Source: Opisthocomus hoazin
Lineage: Eukaryota > Chordata > Aves > Opisthocomiformes > Opisthocomidae
DNA: 64,000 bases
Assembly: GCF_030867145.1 (NCBI RefSeq)
Contig: NC_134440.1
Coordinates: 1,612,001-1,676,000 of the forward strand
Direction of reading: 5' to 3'
Shown: positions 1-12,212 of the stretch, one piece after another
How positions within the stretch are numbered: position 1 is the first letter of the stretch
How the letters are laid out: every line of letters starts with the position of its first letter
Notes under the pieces: generated by a model
What the model was told of the DNA's origin: nothing
What the model saw: the letters and a program-made list of their open reading frames with translations, nothing else
Database searches by the model: none
Made by a program: the position numbers and the translations under genes

Positions 1-3000
1 GAGCGCTGGAAAATGCATGTAACTTAATTACCACTGAATAGGATCTTCACTGTTTCAGGTTATCTCAGGGCAGCAAGAGGGAAGAGTGCAGATAACCAGG
101 TGCTCAAGTACTGTTTTGTGTGAGGGGAAAAGATCAGCCTTTCAGGCTAAAGCAATGTAATCTTCTGTGTGTGTTGGTCCAGGGCAGAATAGGCAGAGTC
201 TGTAAGAACAAGTTAAAGGATGGAGGAGCAATCATGGTGAGTCATGGTACAGTGCTGTAACACAGTGGAGAAGACAGACATATCTATACCTAGTACCTCT
301 ACTGTTTGTGCTCTTAGTGGTTAGAGTGCTGCATGGAGTAGTGTTTAAAGGAGCAATTTATCTGTGATGTGGTGTTCTAAAGGCTTTTTGTGTTAAGGGA
401 GATGTAAGAAACTGCTTGGGAATAGTAAGAAGTCTATGCTAGCTGAGTACTTTAAAATATGTTTGTCTGGAGACAGTTAATGAGCCATGTGGTGTAATTA
501 AGCTTCAGGATCAAGATGAAGATGAGCTGTGCTGTAGTTTGAGCTGTCAGTTGTCAGGCTGGCAGTGTACTGCTTCAGCACATTTAGTTTATCTTTTGGA
601 AAGTACCTCAATGACCAAGAAGGAGGGATTCTGTGGTCATTTTAGTGGTCACTTAGAGATACTCACTATCAGAACAGAACAGACCTCCATCCTCGTGTCC
701 ACAGAGTTGGTCTTGGCATGGACATGGGCTGTGTGACCTGAGGTGGCTTTCAACCCTGTTTTATTAGTCTGGTTTGCTTATGTCTGTATAGTATCACCCA
801 TCCCTCCAACTGATCACAGAGAATACTCTGGAAATGAGTCCCAGGCAGGAGTGCTAGGTAACTGATTGTTTCCCTATTTTGGGAACAGGACTGTGAAATG
901 TCGTCTCTGTACGTTCACATCTAGATCATCATCTGATGAACTCTGTGGCAAAGCCTCTCAACAGAAATACAGTGACGACCCTAGCATAGGACAGAGAACA
1001 GAACGTACTGGACCACACTGCTGCGGTTTCAATAAATGGGTCATAGGCTGGTAAACAAGCAAGTTCTTGTTCATTTTACCCACTTACTATCTCTTTATTG
1101 CACATAGCAATAGCAGGAAGAAAGTTTAAGAGTGTGACATCAGCGTAGGGTGACACAAACTGTCATCTGAATGCATCAGCACGTTTAAAGACAGCAAGGG
1201 ATCAAACTGGCATAGAAAGGATCTTGCTGGTAATCCTGCACTTGCCACTGTATTGCAAAGTAACCATAGATGCCAAAAGTACCCAAGTACCTTCCTTTAT
1301 TGGTCTCAATGGAGAGACCAGTGGTTGATCTCAACAGTTCATGAGCCTGATCAGAGGCAAGTGGCTTTCTTAGTCTAGACTGGGGATTTGGTAAGACAGA
1401 CTTATGGAAATGCTTTGATATGGTTTATGATAGGTCTTTAGGCTGTGATCAGGCAGCTGGAGCAGGACTTCTGGGTTTTCTTCGAAGTCTGTCACTGACT
1501 AGGCCTGTGCCCACAGAGGTATTGCTTAGGCCCTCTGGGTCTGATGCCAACTATGTCAGCCCATCTAAGAATGCTGCCACGTTGTTCCTGCAGGGCTATA
1601 GCTGCAGTGTAGCTTTCCTGAGGTTTTATATTTGTGTTGTAGGTTTTCCTCATAAGTCATTAGGAATCACCATGGTCTCTACTTGCTTTGGTGGCGTTTC
1701 TGGCAGGTTCTTCTTTTTGGAGATCAAAATTCTTCTTTTCAAATTGAGGGCTGGTGGATGTATGGTAGCTAAATAGAATTTAAACTAATAAAAGCATATT
1801 TTTTTACAATAAAGCTTAGCATAGTTTTCCGAAGGTAGACAGATTTTTTGCTTTCACCCCCTTTTGTAAGGGCTAGTGTGCTCAGGATGTAAAGCAAGAA
1901 GACTGTCAGCTTATATATATATTGTATTATCTAAAACACCTGTGTTGCCTTCAGAGCTGGTGAATTGCTATCCGTGCAGTCTGGAAGTAACAAATGTGTG
2001 AAACTTTTGTTGGGGAAGGAAGGATGGAGCTTCTTGGAACAGAGAGGTAAAGTGCATCCTTGGTGAATTAGCAGAAGTATCTGATCACCCAGGCTTGCTA
2101 AGGAGTGTGAAATGATGCCAGGTGTCTATGCCCTTGCTGTCAGCTGGGGTAGGCAGGAGGAATGCCCTGCCTTGTGGCTGTGCGGGCAGGGAACCTGCTT
2201 CCACACACTGCGATATGGGCCCTCGGGTCTGGACAGCAACCTGTGAATCTCAGCACAGCCAAAGGGCTGGCAGGCAGCGAGACAGGTTTGCCCGTCGTGC
2301 TGGTCAGTACACGTGACAAGCAGGTAGCACGTCACATCTTGCTCACAGCGACTTGTGCCCAGCACCGCTTCCTAGCCAGCCTGATGCACTCCTGCTCCCG
2401 GCCCTTCACAGTACTTTCTGCTTCCTGCATGGGCAAAGACCCTGTTTCATGTTGCCCAATTTTGCTCGCTGACAACAGGCTGGGGAACTGCACAGTGAAA
2501 TCTGACTCCGTCCAAGCAAGCAGTTTGATGGGCTCCAAAGACTCAACAGAGATGGAGACAGATCTGCTGAGGAACAAAACAGAAATCAGCTCCCTTTGCG
2601 GCCTGAGTCCTCAGGGCTTGGGGAAAGACGCACAACCCATGGAGGTTGAACAGAGGCAAAATCTTTGGGTCTGAAAAGCAGAGAGGGAATCAAGCTTCTT
2701 CCTAAATCTAGTGTCCTCTTCAGCTGCCAGCCAGCCTAGCAGTGCAGTGTTTCACCTTCTCCTCACTCCCTAGCACACTTCTCCCTGGCTCGTGAAACAA
2801 TATTATATCTCAATAACCCATGCCTTTGAATCGTGATTGTGCCTTCACTTTGCTGAGTTCTGAAAGGAATTGGAGTGGTTATTAATGACATGCAGTGATC
2901 ACATACCAAGTTAAAGCCTCTCGCTAAGTGAAATTTGAGGGAAAAGCAGCTAGCTTTTCAATATTTCGCAGAAACGCTTTGTGTCTCTTTTCATTTGCAG

Positions 3001-6000
3001 CCAGACAGTTGCAAATTACATAAAATTACTCCTGAAGAAGAAGGGGAAGAAGAATAGAGGGAGGAAGTGGAGGGGGGGAGGTTTAAAAAAATAATTCTTC
3101 TAGCAAGGTACGGTTACAGTTTTATGTCTATGCAGGACAAAGAAGGGCTTGCTGAAAGGTAGGCAAGTAAGTGGCAGAAATTGGTATTGATCCAAGCTGG
3201 GAATATGGACAGTTTAAGAGCAGAAATGTGACTACATCAGGGGGAGATCCCCTGGATGCAATGATGGACTGGGAATGCAGGGACACAGGAATGGAAAATT
3301 ACAGCGAGTACAGCAGCATTAGGGCAGAGAGAGATGCTGGGAATGCACCAGGGGTTGAGATGCTGCAGCACTAACTCAGATAGTTGGGCACAAGGATTAA
3401 TACAGAGACACAGCAGAGCTTGAGCACAGGGCACCGCTGTGGGCAGGTTGTCTCCTTTGCTGCCAGGAGCACGGGCTTGGTGTGGGCTGTCTGTGAGGAT
3501 CCTCAGCCCGTAATGATATAAGGGAACACGAGTGACTGAAGGGGTTTTGGTACGGAGGTCAAAGCATCTCATTCTCCCTTCCACTCTCTTTTGTACAAGT
3601 GCTGGTGTGAAGCCAGCCTGGACCAGTATTTCTGAAAGTTTCTTTGTGTGAACACTACAGGATATTGCAGCTGGCAAAGCTGGGAGGCATGCTGAGGAGT
3701 GGAGTAGGGGACCTGAATGTTTGGTTGGGGGCTGAAGCTGGACTCTGGTTGTTAATCGTTGAGCAGTTTGAACCTTTGGTCAGGGTAGGGTGAAGAAGTT
3801 TTTGCTGTGTCCATCCTGCAGGTTTGATAGACAATATCAGCAAATTCGTGAGAGCTATGCAACATTATCAGCAGAAGGTAGTGATACAGAGAGCATGTGG
3901 AGACTGTCTCATTGAAATAGCAGCACTAGGACATGAAGGTACTGAGCTAAAGCAGCCCCTGGGCAAGGAGCAACCGAAGTGCCTATTCACTGCAGAGAGA
4001 ATTGCAAATGCTTTTGCTGGTGGGGGTTTGGCTTAAGGGGCTGAGAACTAGCAGTGAGTCAAGGCAGTGGCCCTGTGAAGCACATACCCTGAAGAGACAG
4101 GGGGAAGAGCAAGCTGCCAAGGTAAACATTGGCTCCTGCTGCCTACAGAATTGGAAGGATAATGGAATTAAAGACCAGCAGCCACTCCCACATGCTGACC
4201 AAATGCACACGTGCAAGCTTTTATTGCCTGCTGTCAGGCCCAGATCAACTGTAGTGTGTTAACCTTTCAGCACATCCATGAGCAGCCTGTGCAAGCTCTG
4301 CAGACCTGGCTGTGTCTGTCGGCTCCGGCTCTGTGTGGTCTCTCACTCTGCACTTTTCCAGTTTGCTGAGGTCCCTGGGGGCTCCCACTTGTGCATGGAG
4401 AAGCACCTGAGCATGTTCACTGGACCAGGTGCCCAGTGGAGCAGGGAAAGATGGGTGTTGAATTTCTTCTCCAAATGGTCTGACAGAAAGATGAAAGCTA
4501 GGTGAGTGTGGCAGTGCTTTCGTCTTTCCCCTCTGCAGCTTTCTTGCACTTGCTCAGAGTAAGTTCATGACCTATCTCATAGCATCTTACTTGTGCTTTC
4601 TGTAGGTCTGCTAAGCACTTTCCGCCTTACTTTGAGCTGGGAGTGGCTTCTGTGATTAGGCCCTCCTTGGGCAGGCTGGGGACAGTAAGACCCTGTCTCT
4701 GCTAAAGCAAGATCCTGCAGCTGACACAAGACTATGGCCCCAAGCTCTGCGTGGGTCCTCAGGCCTATGGGTTTCTGGTGGCCAGAATGATCTCTTGTGG
4801 TCTTGACGAATGTGCTAGAGGAGCTTTTGGGGTTTTTGGTTCCTTCAGCCCTGACTTGCAAGAGTGGGGAGGAGCGGGAGGAAGTTTGGGGCCAGATACT
4901 GCTGCTCTTTGCACTGCTGAAAATACCCCTTGAAACCAGAAATGTACTCACCTGGTTTTGGCCCAGGATTTTTCTTCCTGTTGACTCTGGGAGAAACTTG
5001 TTGTCCTAGCACTTGTAGAAAATGATTTGAGAAAGGTGGCACTTTCCTCTTCTCCCCTAAAAGCTCCTTTGACCTTCAGTGGCACTAATTACAAGTGACA
5101 AGAAGAGATCAGGGCAACAGGGGAGATCATCTAATGTCCTCCTTGATGCAGTGCTATACGGTGCACTGAAACATCAAGGAAGGAGCCCTGTGAGGACAGA
5201 CTGACCATGGAGTCCTGAGAGGTTGCACTTCAATGTGTCTGCCAGTCACCTATGTGATAGGGGCCGTAATTGCTGTGTTGGACTGGCCTCCCCGCACTAT
5301 AATGGTGCTGTCACTTCCATAGAGATACCAGGGAGATCCAAAGGCTTTCTGAGTCATGGCAATAAGTTGCTTGCCTTCCTCACAGAGCAGCACTAGCTAT
5401 AGTGGGGACAAGGATGTCTGACCATCTTAAGGGAGAAGGAACACAGCGCAGCAGAGAATCCAAGAGGCAAAGCAGCCAGTCCATGTGTGTTGTAGCCTGC
5501 ACCCTGCTCGGACATCTGCTTGTTGATTCCTGCATGCGCTCAGCTTTGGTGGGGAATGGGGGATAACTTTCCTGCTCAGCCTGATTTGCCCTCTGTGCTG
5601 GGTGTAGGGAAAATACCTCCCAAAGAAACTTGTGAGAGGAGTTGGCGTTTGAGTCCTCTTCTTGGTGACACAAAGCAGTTGGGTGAAATCCTTCAACAAT
5701 CTTCCTTGGTCATGCAAAAAGAGGCGGCCTTATCCATGCAGGAAGGAGCTGTGTGGTTTGGGCTCTGGACTTCACATTCTGCTTCTGCCACAGGCTTACT
5801 GCGTGACCTTCGTTGTCACGTGCCTCGATTCCTCGACCTGCAACAGAATACTCATAATTATCCTTGTCTCCTTTATAATGGGATTGGATGGGGTGAATTC
5901 GTAAGCAGCCTCTAGAGCTATGCTGGAATGGTGCTTGGTGCTAATATTGCTCATGTTTCTGCGTGAGACAACTCCCCTTTCTCAGGGAAGAATGGTTCTT

Positions 6001-8710
6001 CTACATAGGACCGAGGTATGCCAAGGCATCAGTGGAAAGATGCAAGCAAGGAGACTCAAGCACTGAGACTGGCACCAATCCATCACTACTTGCATTCCCG
6101 ACCAGAAACAGAATCCCAATGAGCAAATCGGCATTTAGATATACGTACTCTGAACAGCTAGAAGTGCATTTTTAACTGGCCAGGAGAGGACCAGCACACA
6201 ATTTGCAAAGCAGAAGAGCCCAGGACCTAATTCTGCCAATGGCCTTGGATGCCTTTTGGTTCCTGATGTCCCAGAGGAGCCCGTCTGCATTGTGTGTTTC
6301 ATGCTGTCTGTGTCTGACCCACTTAACACTATGAGGTTCCCCTGCATTGCACCTGAGGGGCTATTTTACATCACTTACTCCTAATTAATAGAGAGGCTTG
6401 CCCTGCTGTCCCAGGGGGCTTCCTCCCTCTATCCATCTTTTGCAGTTTGAAAGCGGAGGAAGTGAGAGCCAGGGGTCATGGTGAGAGGAATGGTGCATTT
6501 TGGCCTTGGTGAAACCAATAGCAAAGCTTCCTCTGACTTTAGCAAGGCCAGGAATTTTACTTAGATACTTGATCCCAAGAGTGCTACAGTGGTGAGCATA
6601 CAAACAGAGCACAGTTCCCCATTTTTATATGCTGCCCAAATGCTGGGGGTGGGGTGGGATGTAATCTAGACACTCGCCAGCAAAGCCCCTCACCCCTTCC
6701 TCTTCCGCAGAAACCTCTAGGCTCCTCTGGGCAGTGGTGACTCTCTTACCACCGAGTGTCTCCTCCCTGCTCCCTGAGGGCTATGCAGGAAATGTGGCTG
6801 CTGTGCTTTGAAGCGTGTAGTGCACCGATGGTCAGTACAGCTTTGTGCCCTCGTCAGGTTGGCTGGTTGCTTCCCACCAGTAACCCCAAAGAAGCAAGCT
6901 AACAAAGGCTGCGTGTGAAAGGGAGAGCGATGCAGACAGAGAAACGTTGTCAGTGAGAGCGGTGGGCAGCGGAGGATAAGCATGGTTGTGTTTGGAAGGG
7001 GAAGATGTGCATCCAGCCAGGAGGACAAATGCGAGGGAGAAGCTGAAGGGGGTCAGTGGGAGCTTTGCCCCCTCCCGTGTGCTGCCCATCTGGCATCCAT
7101 TGATGCATATAGCTCCAGAAGGTTTCTTGAGTCCAGTGGGTCGTGGAGCTGATAGCTCTTAGCCTGTCATTAGCAGACAGTAGGAAGGACCATGAAGTGC
7201 AGGTGTGAGGGACATGGAGTGGGGGACATTTGGCCTGTGGTGGCCTGACAGCATGCACTAATGTTAACATGGTATTCTTCAGAGAAGAGGAATTGTAATG
7301 CTCAGCTGAATAATGTAATGAGAAAAATAAAGCTCAGCTAGTGAGGCAGGGACAGGCTCATAAATCATTTGCTGAAGTTCTCCGTGCCACATGTGTGTTC
7401 GCATATGTTTGTGTGGTAAAGACATGCAAGTCTGTGCATGTGCATCTACTTGGCACTTGGAATTTAAGGCAGGCACATCCTGCCTCTGTTGGATTGTGGG
7501 CCCAGCTGGACATGTACAAATATGACTTTCTTAGAGTGAAGTGTATTCTCTGATTACTGTGCAGCTTGAGATGATGACTGAAGGCCAAAAGAGTTTGTAC
7601 TTCCAGAGTCTGCTGCACAAGCCAGAAGCATGTCCTCCCTGCTGTCCTCTTACCCTCTTTCTCCCTCAGATTGAATGGGTAAAGCTTGACCCTCCTTTCT
7701 ATGCGTTGGGTTCTTGCAGGGGACAGAGCTTGTTGTCCGAGACCTGTATACAAAGTTCAGGTCTTGTGACCTGTGTTGTTGAGTTAAAGCAGCTGTGGAC
7801 TCTGTTTGCATTTGTAGGCTCACAGGTCTGCTTGAGAGACCTTTGATATTTTGTTCATCTTTAATGGCAACATGGGACTTGAAAGGGTTAAAGTGGTGTT
7901 GTCCTGTTTGTGGAAGCCTCGGGGTGTCCAGTTCTCTGCAAGGAGGACCGTACCTGCCTCTGCCTCATTTGGGAGACCTCCCATTTCAGGAAGCAGCAGG
8001 CAGAGAATCCTGCTGCTCTTCTCCAAGCCTCAGCTTCTGGACAAATTTCTCGTGTCTTGTATTCTCCTCTTTACCCACATGTTCCAGAACAGATGGAGAC
8101 CAGCCCAGACACTAGACCTCAGTTCAGTGGGTGGCTCTCAAAGTCATTGGAGCTTGCAAGGTCTCTGAAAATGAGTAGCCCTTGACCAAGGGCTTGGCCT
8201 GACACTGGCAGAGGGTGAGTCTTCCTGTGCCCTACTGAGGTGCTGTGTCAAGTAGGCAAGAAAGAAGCTGTGGCCACAGCTGTGGGGTGCAGAGCAGCCC
8301 ACATGCTTGATGTCACCCTAGGCAGCCTGGCTTCCTCTTGTCACTGCAGCCAGACGTGGCTTCCAGACTTGCACCAGTGCTAAGCCACGTCACTGTGCTG
8401 ACATCAGTGCTGGCATCTCTACTGGCAGTGCTGTCTTGCAGGCGTCGTGCCATGGCCCTGCTGTGGGCATGTCAACCCGCTGTGGATGTGTGACCCTGTG
8501 GGCTGCACTTCCCCATGGCAGGCAGGGTCGGTAGGGCAGCCATGGCTCACTGTCCCAGGGGCAGGCCCTGCAGTGCACCATCAGCTGCATAGCGTTCCCT
8601 GGGATGGGGGGAAGGAAAGGGGTGGACAGATGGGTAGAAGGCCCCCCTCCCCAGAGATCATATCAAAATGTCTCTTTTGTGCAAAGCAGAAGGAATGCCC
8701 CCAAGAGCTG

Positions 8711-8724
8711 GTTTCCATGGCAAC
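8711..8724. promoter_or_regulatory. RFX X-box motif 1 (palindromic)
   Basis: GTTTCCATGGCAAC fits the RFX X-box GTNRCC(N0-3)RGYAAC-type palindrome, with both half sites intact. It lies within a CELF5 intron, 46 bp from a second copy. Confidence 0.6.
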
Positions 8725-8756
8725 CACAAATGTCAGGTTCCATGTGGTGAATAACC

Positions 8757-8770
8757 GTTTCCATGACAAC
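8757..8770. promoter_or_regulatory. RFX X-box motif 2
   Basis: GTTTCCATGACAAC, the same 14-mer with one substitution, in the same orientation as motif 1 (start-to-start 46 bp). Two good X-boxes this close suggest an enhancer bound by RFX factors (inference). Confidence 0.6.
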
Positions 8771-10084
8771 ACCTCCTTTACCCTAGGTGCTGGGAGCTGG
8801 AGTGACAGCCCTGTCGGGGGAGGGGACAGGGAGATGTCCCCAGGTACTTAACCCTCTCCCTCACCTCCCCCCATCCGTTGCAACTCCTTGCCCCAAGCCC
8901 TCAGTTGCAGCATCCCTTGGGTGGGTCCGTGCTCACGTGGGGGTGTGATGCTCTTGGCTTCTGCGGCATCCCTTCCTCCCTCCCTTCCCCCAGATGGATT
9001 TGCTCCTCATAGAAGCTGAGATCCGAGTCTGTCCCTCCATCTCCCTCCCCATCTGTTTAGCTTAATCCTGGTTTTGCATCCTGGGTAGAAACAAAGCTAT
9101 TTCTCAGTGCTGTGGGAGCAGTGGGGAGTGAGGTGCCCAGCTGCCCCTCTTAGCTCTGCACCAAGCCCTCTGTTCTGAGCACACATCTGGCCTGCTTGCC
9201 CTCTCCCACCCAGCCTGCTGCCGAAATTTTCCCAGCCTTGGCTTGCACAGACATGCTGCCAGAAGCTGTGAGCACCAATAGGAGTTACTGCCTCTCAGTG
9301 AGGAAATCTGAGGCTTTCTGGAGCAATGTCTGACCACTTCCTTCTGAACCCCTGCCCCACACCCCACTCAGCTCATGGACTGAGAGAGATGCCCAGTCCT
9401 TGGCAGCTCCTGGGGGGAGCAGCAGCCCAGATGCTGGCAAGTGCCAGTGCTGCAGATGCTGGGGCCATGTGGCAACACAGTGGGATGTTAGGAGCTCTTC
9501 AAATCCATGCAGCTGATCGAGAGCGGGAGAGGGACCCCTCGACCTTTTCCTCTCACCCAAATGTCACAGCAGGTCCTGGGAGATGGAGTTGGAGTTGGCC
9601 CTGCTGCCTACCAAGGTGCAGCATGACAGCAGCTTGGCCTTCCTTTGGCGATCTGCCAGCCAGTGTCTGGCCCTGCCGAGCAGCGTTGTATCGCTCCTTG
9701 AGGCAGGGATGGTATCACTTGGGGCTGGTCCCAGCTTCTGCTCATCTTGCCTGAGACCCACCAGTCAGTGGAAGCCCCCAGCTGCCACAAGCGCTCTCCC
9801 ATGCCCAGCGGTCAGGCTTCAGCAGTGGTGTGCCATGCCACAGCAGCCTGTCATCTTCTGGTTGGCATCTCTGTCCTGTGAGCTGCAAAGTTACCTCACA
9901 GGTTTCCTCCAGCTGTTGTGAATGTGGGCTCTGCCTCTGGATTCTGGCCAGTCTGGCTCAGGCATCACTTGGAGACTGACAGCAGTCCATGTTTTGCATG
10001 CTTCTAAACACATTTCATTTGGTGACTTTTATGGCTTGATTTCATTTTCTCTTTTGTTGTTGCTGCTGTTTTTCCTGAGGATGT

Positions 10085-10998
10085 TAGAATGTACCCTCAG
10101 CAAGTTTGCTGATGACACCAAACTGGGAGGAGTGGTAGACACACCGGAAGGCTGTGCTGCCATTCAGCGTGACCTGGATAGGCTGGAAAGTTGGGCAGAG
10201 AGGAACCTGATGAGGTTCAACAAAGGCAAATGCAGGGTCCTGCACCTGGGGAGGAACAACCCCATGCACCAGTACAGGCTTGGGGTGGACCTGCTGGAGA
10301 GCAGCTCTGCGGAGAGGGACCTGGGTGTCCTGGTGGACAACAGGTTAACCGTGAGCCAGCAGCGTGCCCTGGCTGCCAAGAAAGCCAATGGGATCCTGGG
10401 GTGCATCAAGAAGAGTGTGGCCAGCAGGACGAGGGAGGTTCTCCTTCCCCTCTACACTGCCCTGGTGAGGCCTCATCTGGAGTACTGTGTCCAGTTCTGG
10501 GCTCCCCAGTTCAAGAAAGATGACGAGCTACTGGAGAGAGTCCAGCGGAGGGCTACGAGGATGATGAGGGGACTGGAACATCTCCCCTACGAGGAGAGGC
10601 TGAGGGAGCTGGGCTTGTTCAGCCTGAAGAAGAGAAGGCTGCAAGGGGACCTAATAAATGCTTACAAATATCTGCAGGGTGGGTGTCAGGAGGATGGGGC
10701 CAAGCTCTTTTCAGTGGTACCCAGTGACAGGACAAGGGGCAATGGGCACAAACTGAGGCACAGGAAGTTCCGTCTGAACATGAGGAAGAACTTCTTCCCT
10801 CTGAGGGTGACGGAGCCCTGGCCCAGGCTGCCCAGGGAGGTGGTGGAGTCTCCTTCTCTGGAGATATTCCAGCCCCGCCTGGACAAGATCCTGTGCAGCC
10901 TGCTGTAGGTGACCCTGCTTCGGCAGGAGGGTTGGACTAGATGACCCACAGAGGTCCCTTCCAACCCCTACTATTCTGTGATTCTGTGATTCTGTGAT
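10085..10998 (+). mobile_element. CR1 LINE, 5'-truncated, reverse transcriptase remnant
   Basis: A long open frame runs to 10908. It reads FADDTKLGG (the RT YADD-box region of CR1), then [48 protein letters not shown] and [16 protein letters not shown]. The element ends in the CR1 3' hairpin region and the repeated ATTCTGTG tail (10973-10998). It starts inside the RT domain, so it cannot move on its own. The frame has no stop over about 270 codons, so the copy is fairly young. Methionines upstream of 10081 belong to intronic sequence, not to the element. Confidence 0.93.
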
Positions 10999-12163
10999 GT
11001 TTCCTAAGAGAGGGGGCAGACTACGCCTGGACTTGCAACTTGTGTGCAGCTCTTACCTGCAACATTCTGATTGCTTTTTATCATGAATGTCACTGTTTCA
11101 AGTCACTGTCAGCTTCTGTGAATGATGCTGAGGCATGGAGTGAGGTGTGCTGTGAATGTGGAGATCTGCATTGTACACCATTCGTTGGAGGAGATTCTGG
11201 CTCAGCTGGATCCTGCTAGCCTGGGAAGGAGGCCACAGCTTGCCAATTGCTTTTCTGGGCAGCACAGGACACACACATCTTCCAGCAGATAAGAGTTTTG
11301 CCCTGCTTTGCAAATGAGACAGTTAAAGGTGTGGGTTACTTAATGCAGCTGCTCCTGGGTAGAAGTGTTCTTCTGTCTTACCTGGGGAGTCTGCGTATCA
11401 TGTAGGCTAAGCTACCACTCAGGCTTGTTGCTTGTGGTTGATTACTGCTGCTGATGCTCACAGGTGCAAGAGAGATAAATGGCTCTTCACCACCACCGAG
11501 AGAGAGGAGTTTTGTCACTTCCAACCTGAGCATTCCCCTTGCAGACAGGAGATGTTGCTGGAGAGCAGCACTGCCCTTCTTCAGAGCCACTCTAGTGCAC
11601 AGAGCTCTGACTGTGTAAGGGCTGGGGAAGGGGAAACGTAACGTGCCTGCTTTCAGTACTGCTCCTAGCCAAGTTCAGAGGCAGTCTTTCCTCCCTCCTG
11701 CAAGGAAAGTAAGGGGCTTAGTTAGGTGAGGTGACCATGCCTGTGCTGAGTCAGGGCGGGCACATGAAGAGCTTCCAGGCGTAGTCTCAACTTAGGCCAC
11801 CCTGACCTCTGTTCAGGCTCCAGTCTGATGGTGATGAGCTGCTTCCTTGGAGTCCTTTCTTTGCCACTTGCTGTATCTGAGAAGGCTGAGGTTTATGCAT
11901 GGTGGGCATTTACAGGAGAGCTTTAATCTGCAGGCAAGTAGCTGAGCAGGGAAAAGTGTCAGGTTTCCTTTTGAGATGTTTGAAATCCATATGGTCCCTT
12001 CTCCAAGGATTCTGGTTGTGATCATGATGTCTTGGTTCTCTTCTGCCATTCTTTTACTCTGCACAGCAGGCTGAAAGGGGCACCCTGGTGCCACTGCCAT
12101 CAGCACTGTGTGCCAGGCAGATGGGCCAAGCTCTAACCCTCTGCATTTCTCTTTTCATTGCAG

Positions 12164-12212
12164 ATGGCGCGCCCGATTCAAGTGAAACCTGCGGACAGCG
12201 AGAGCCGTGGAG
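12164..12212 (+). CDS. CELF5: CELF5 exon: end of RRM1 (49 nt)
   Basis: Follows acceptor TTTTCATTGCAG and ends at donor GTAGTT. It encodes [16 protein letters not shown] plus one base. This is the invariant 49-nt CELF exon closing RRM1, normally preceded by an 83-nt exon ending in TLPG that I could not find in the window. The internal ATG is a conserved methionine, not a start codon. Confidence 0.93.

Larger units (their letters stand above)
1..12163 (+). other. CELF5 intron (its 5' end is outside the window)
   Basis: I find no exon here. The expected 83-nt RRM1 exon (GCAFLTYC...TLPG) was searched for by eye and not seen. It holds one large CR1 copy (10085-10998) and a pair of RFX X-box motifs (8711-8770). 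The rest is unannotated intronic sequence with only unsupported short ORFs. Confidence 0.7.

Noticed and set aside
2162-2674. 170-codon plus-strand ORF near the left edge
   Set aside because: No family resemblance, no exon-like splice pattern, and an equally open frame on the other strand. Left as intron.
9922-10084. Upstream extension of the CR1 open frame
   Set aside because: The frame stays open into intronic sequence by chance; CR1 similarity begins only near 10085.
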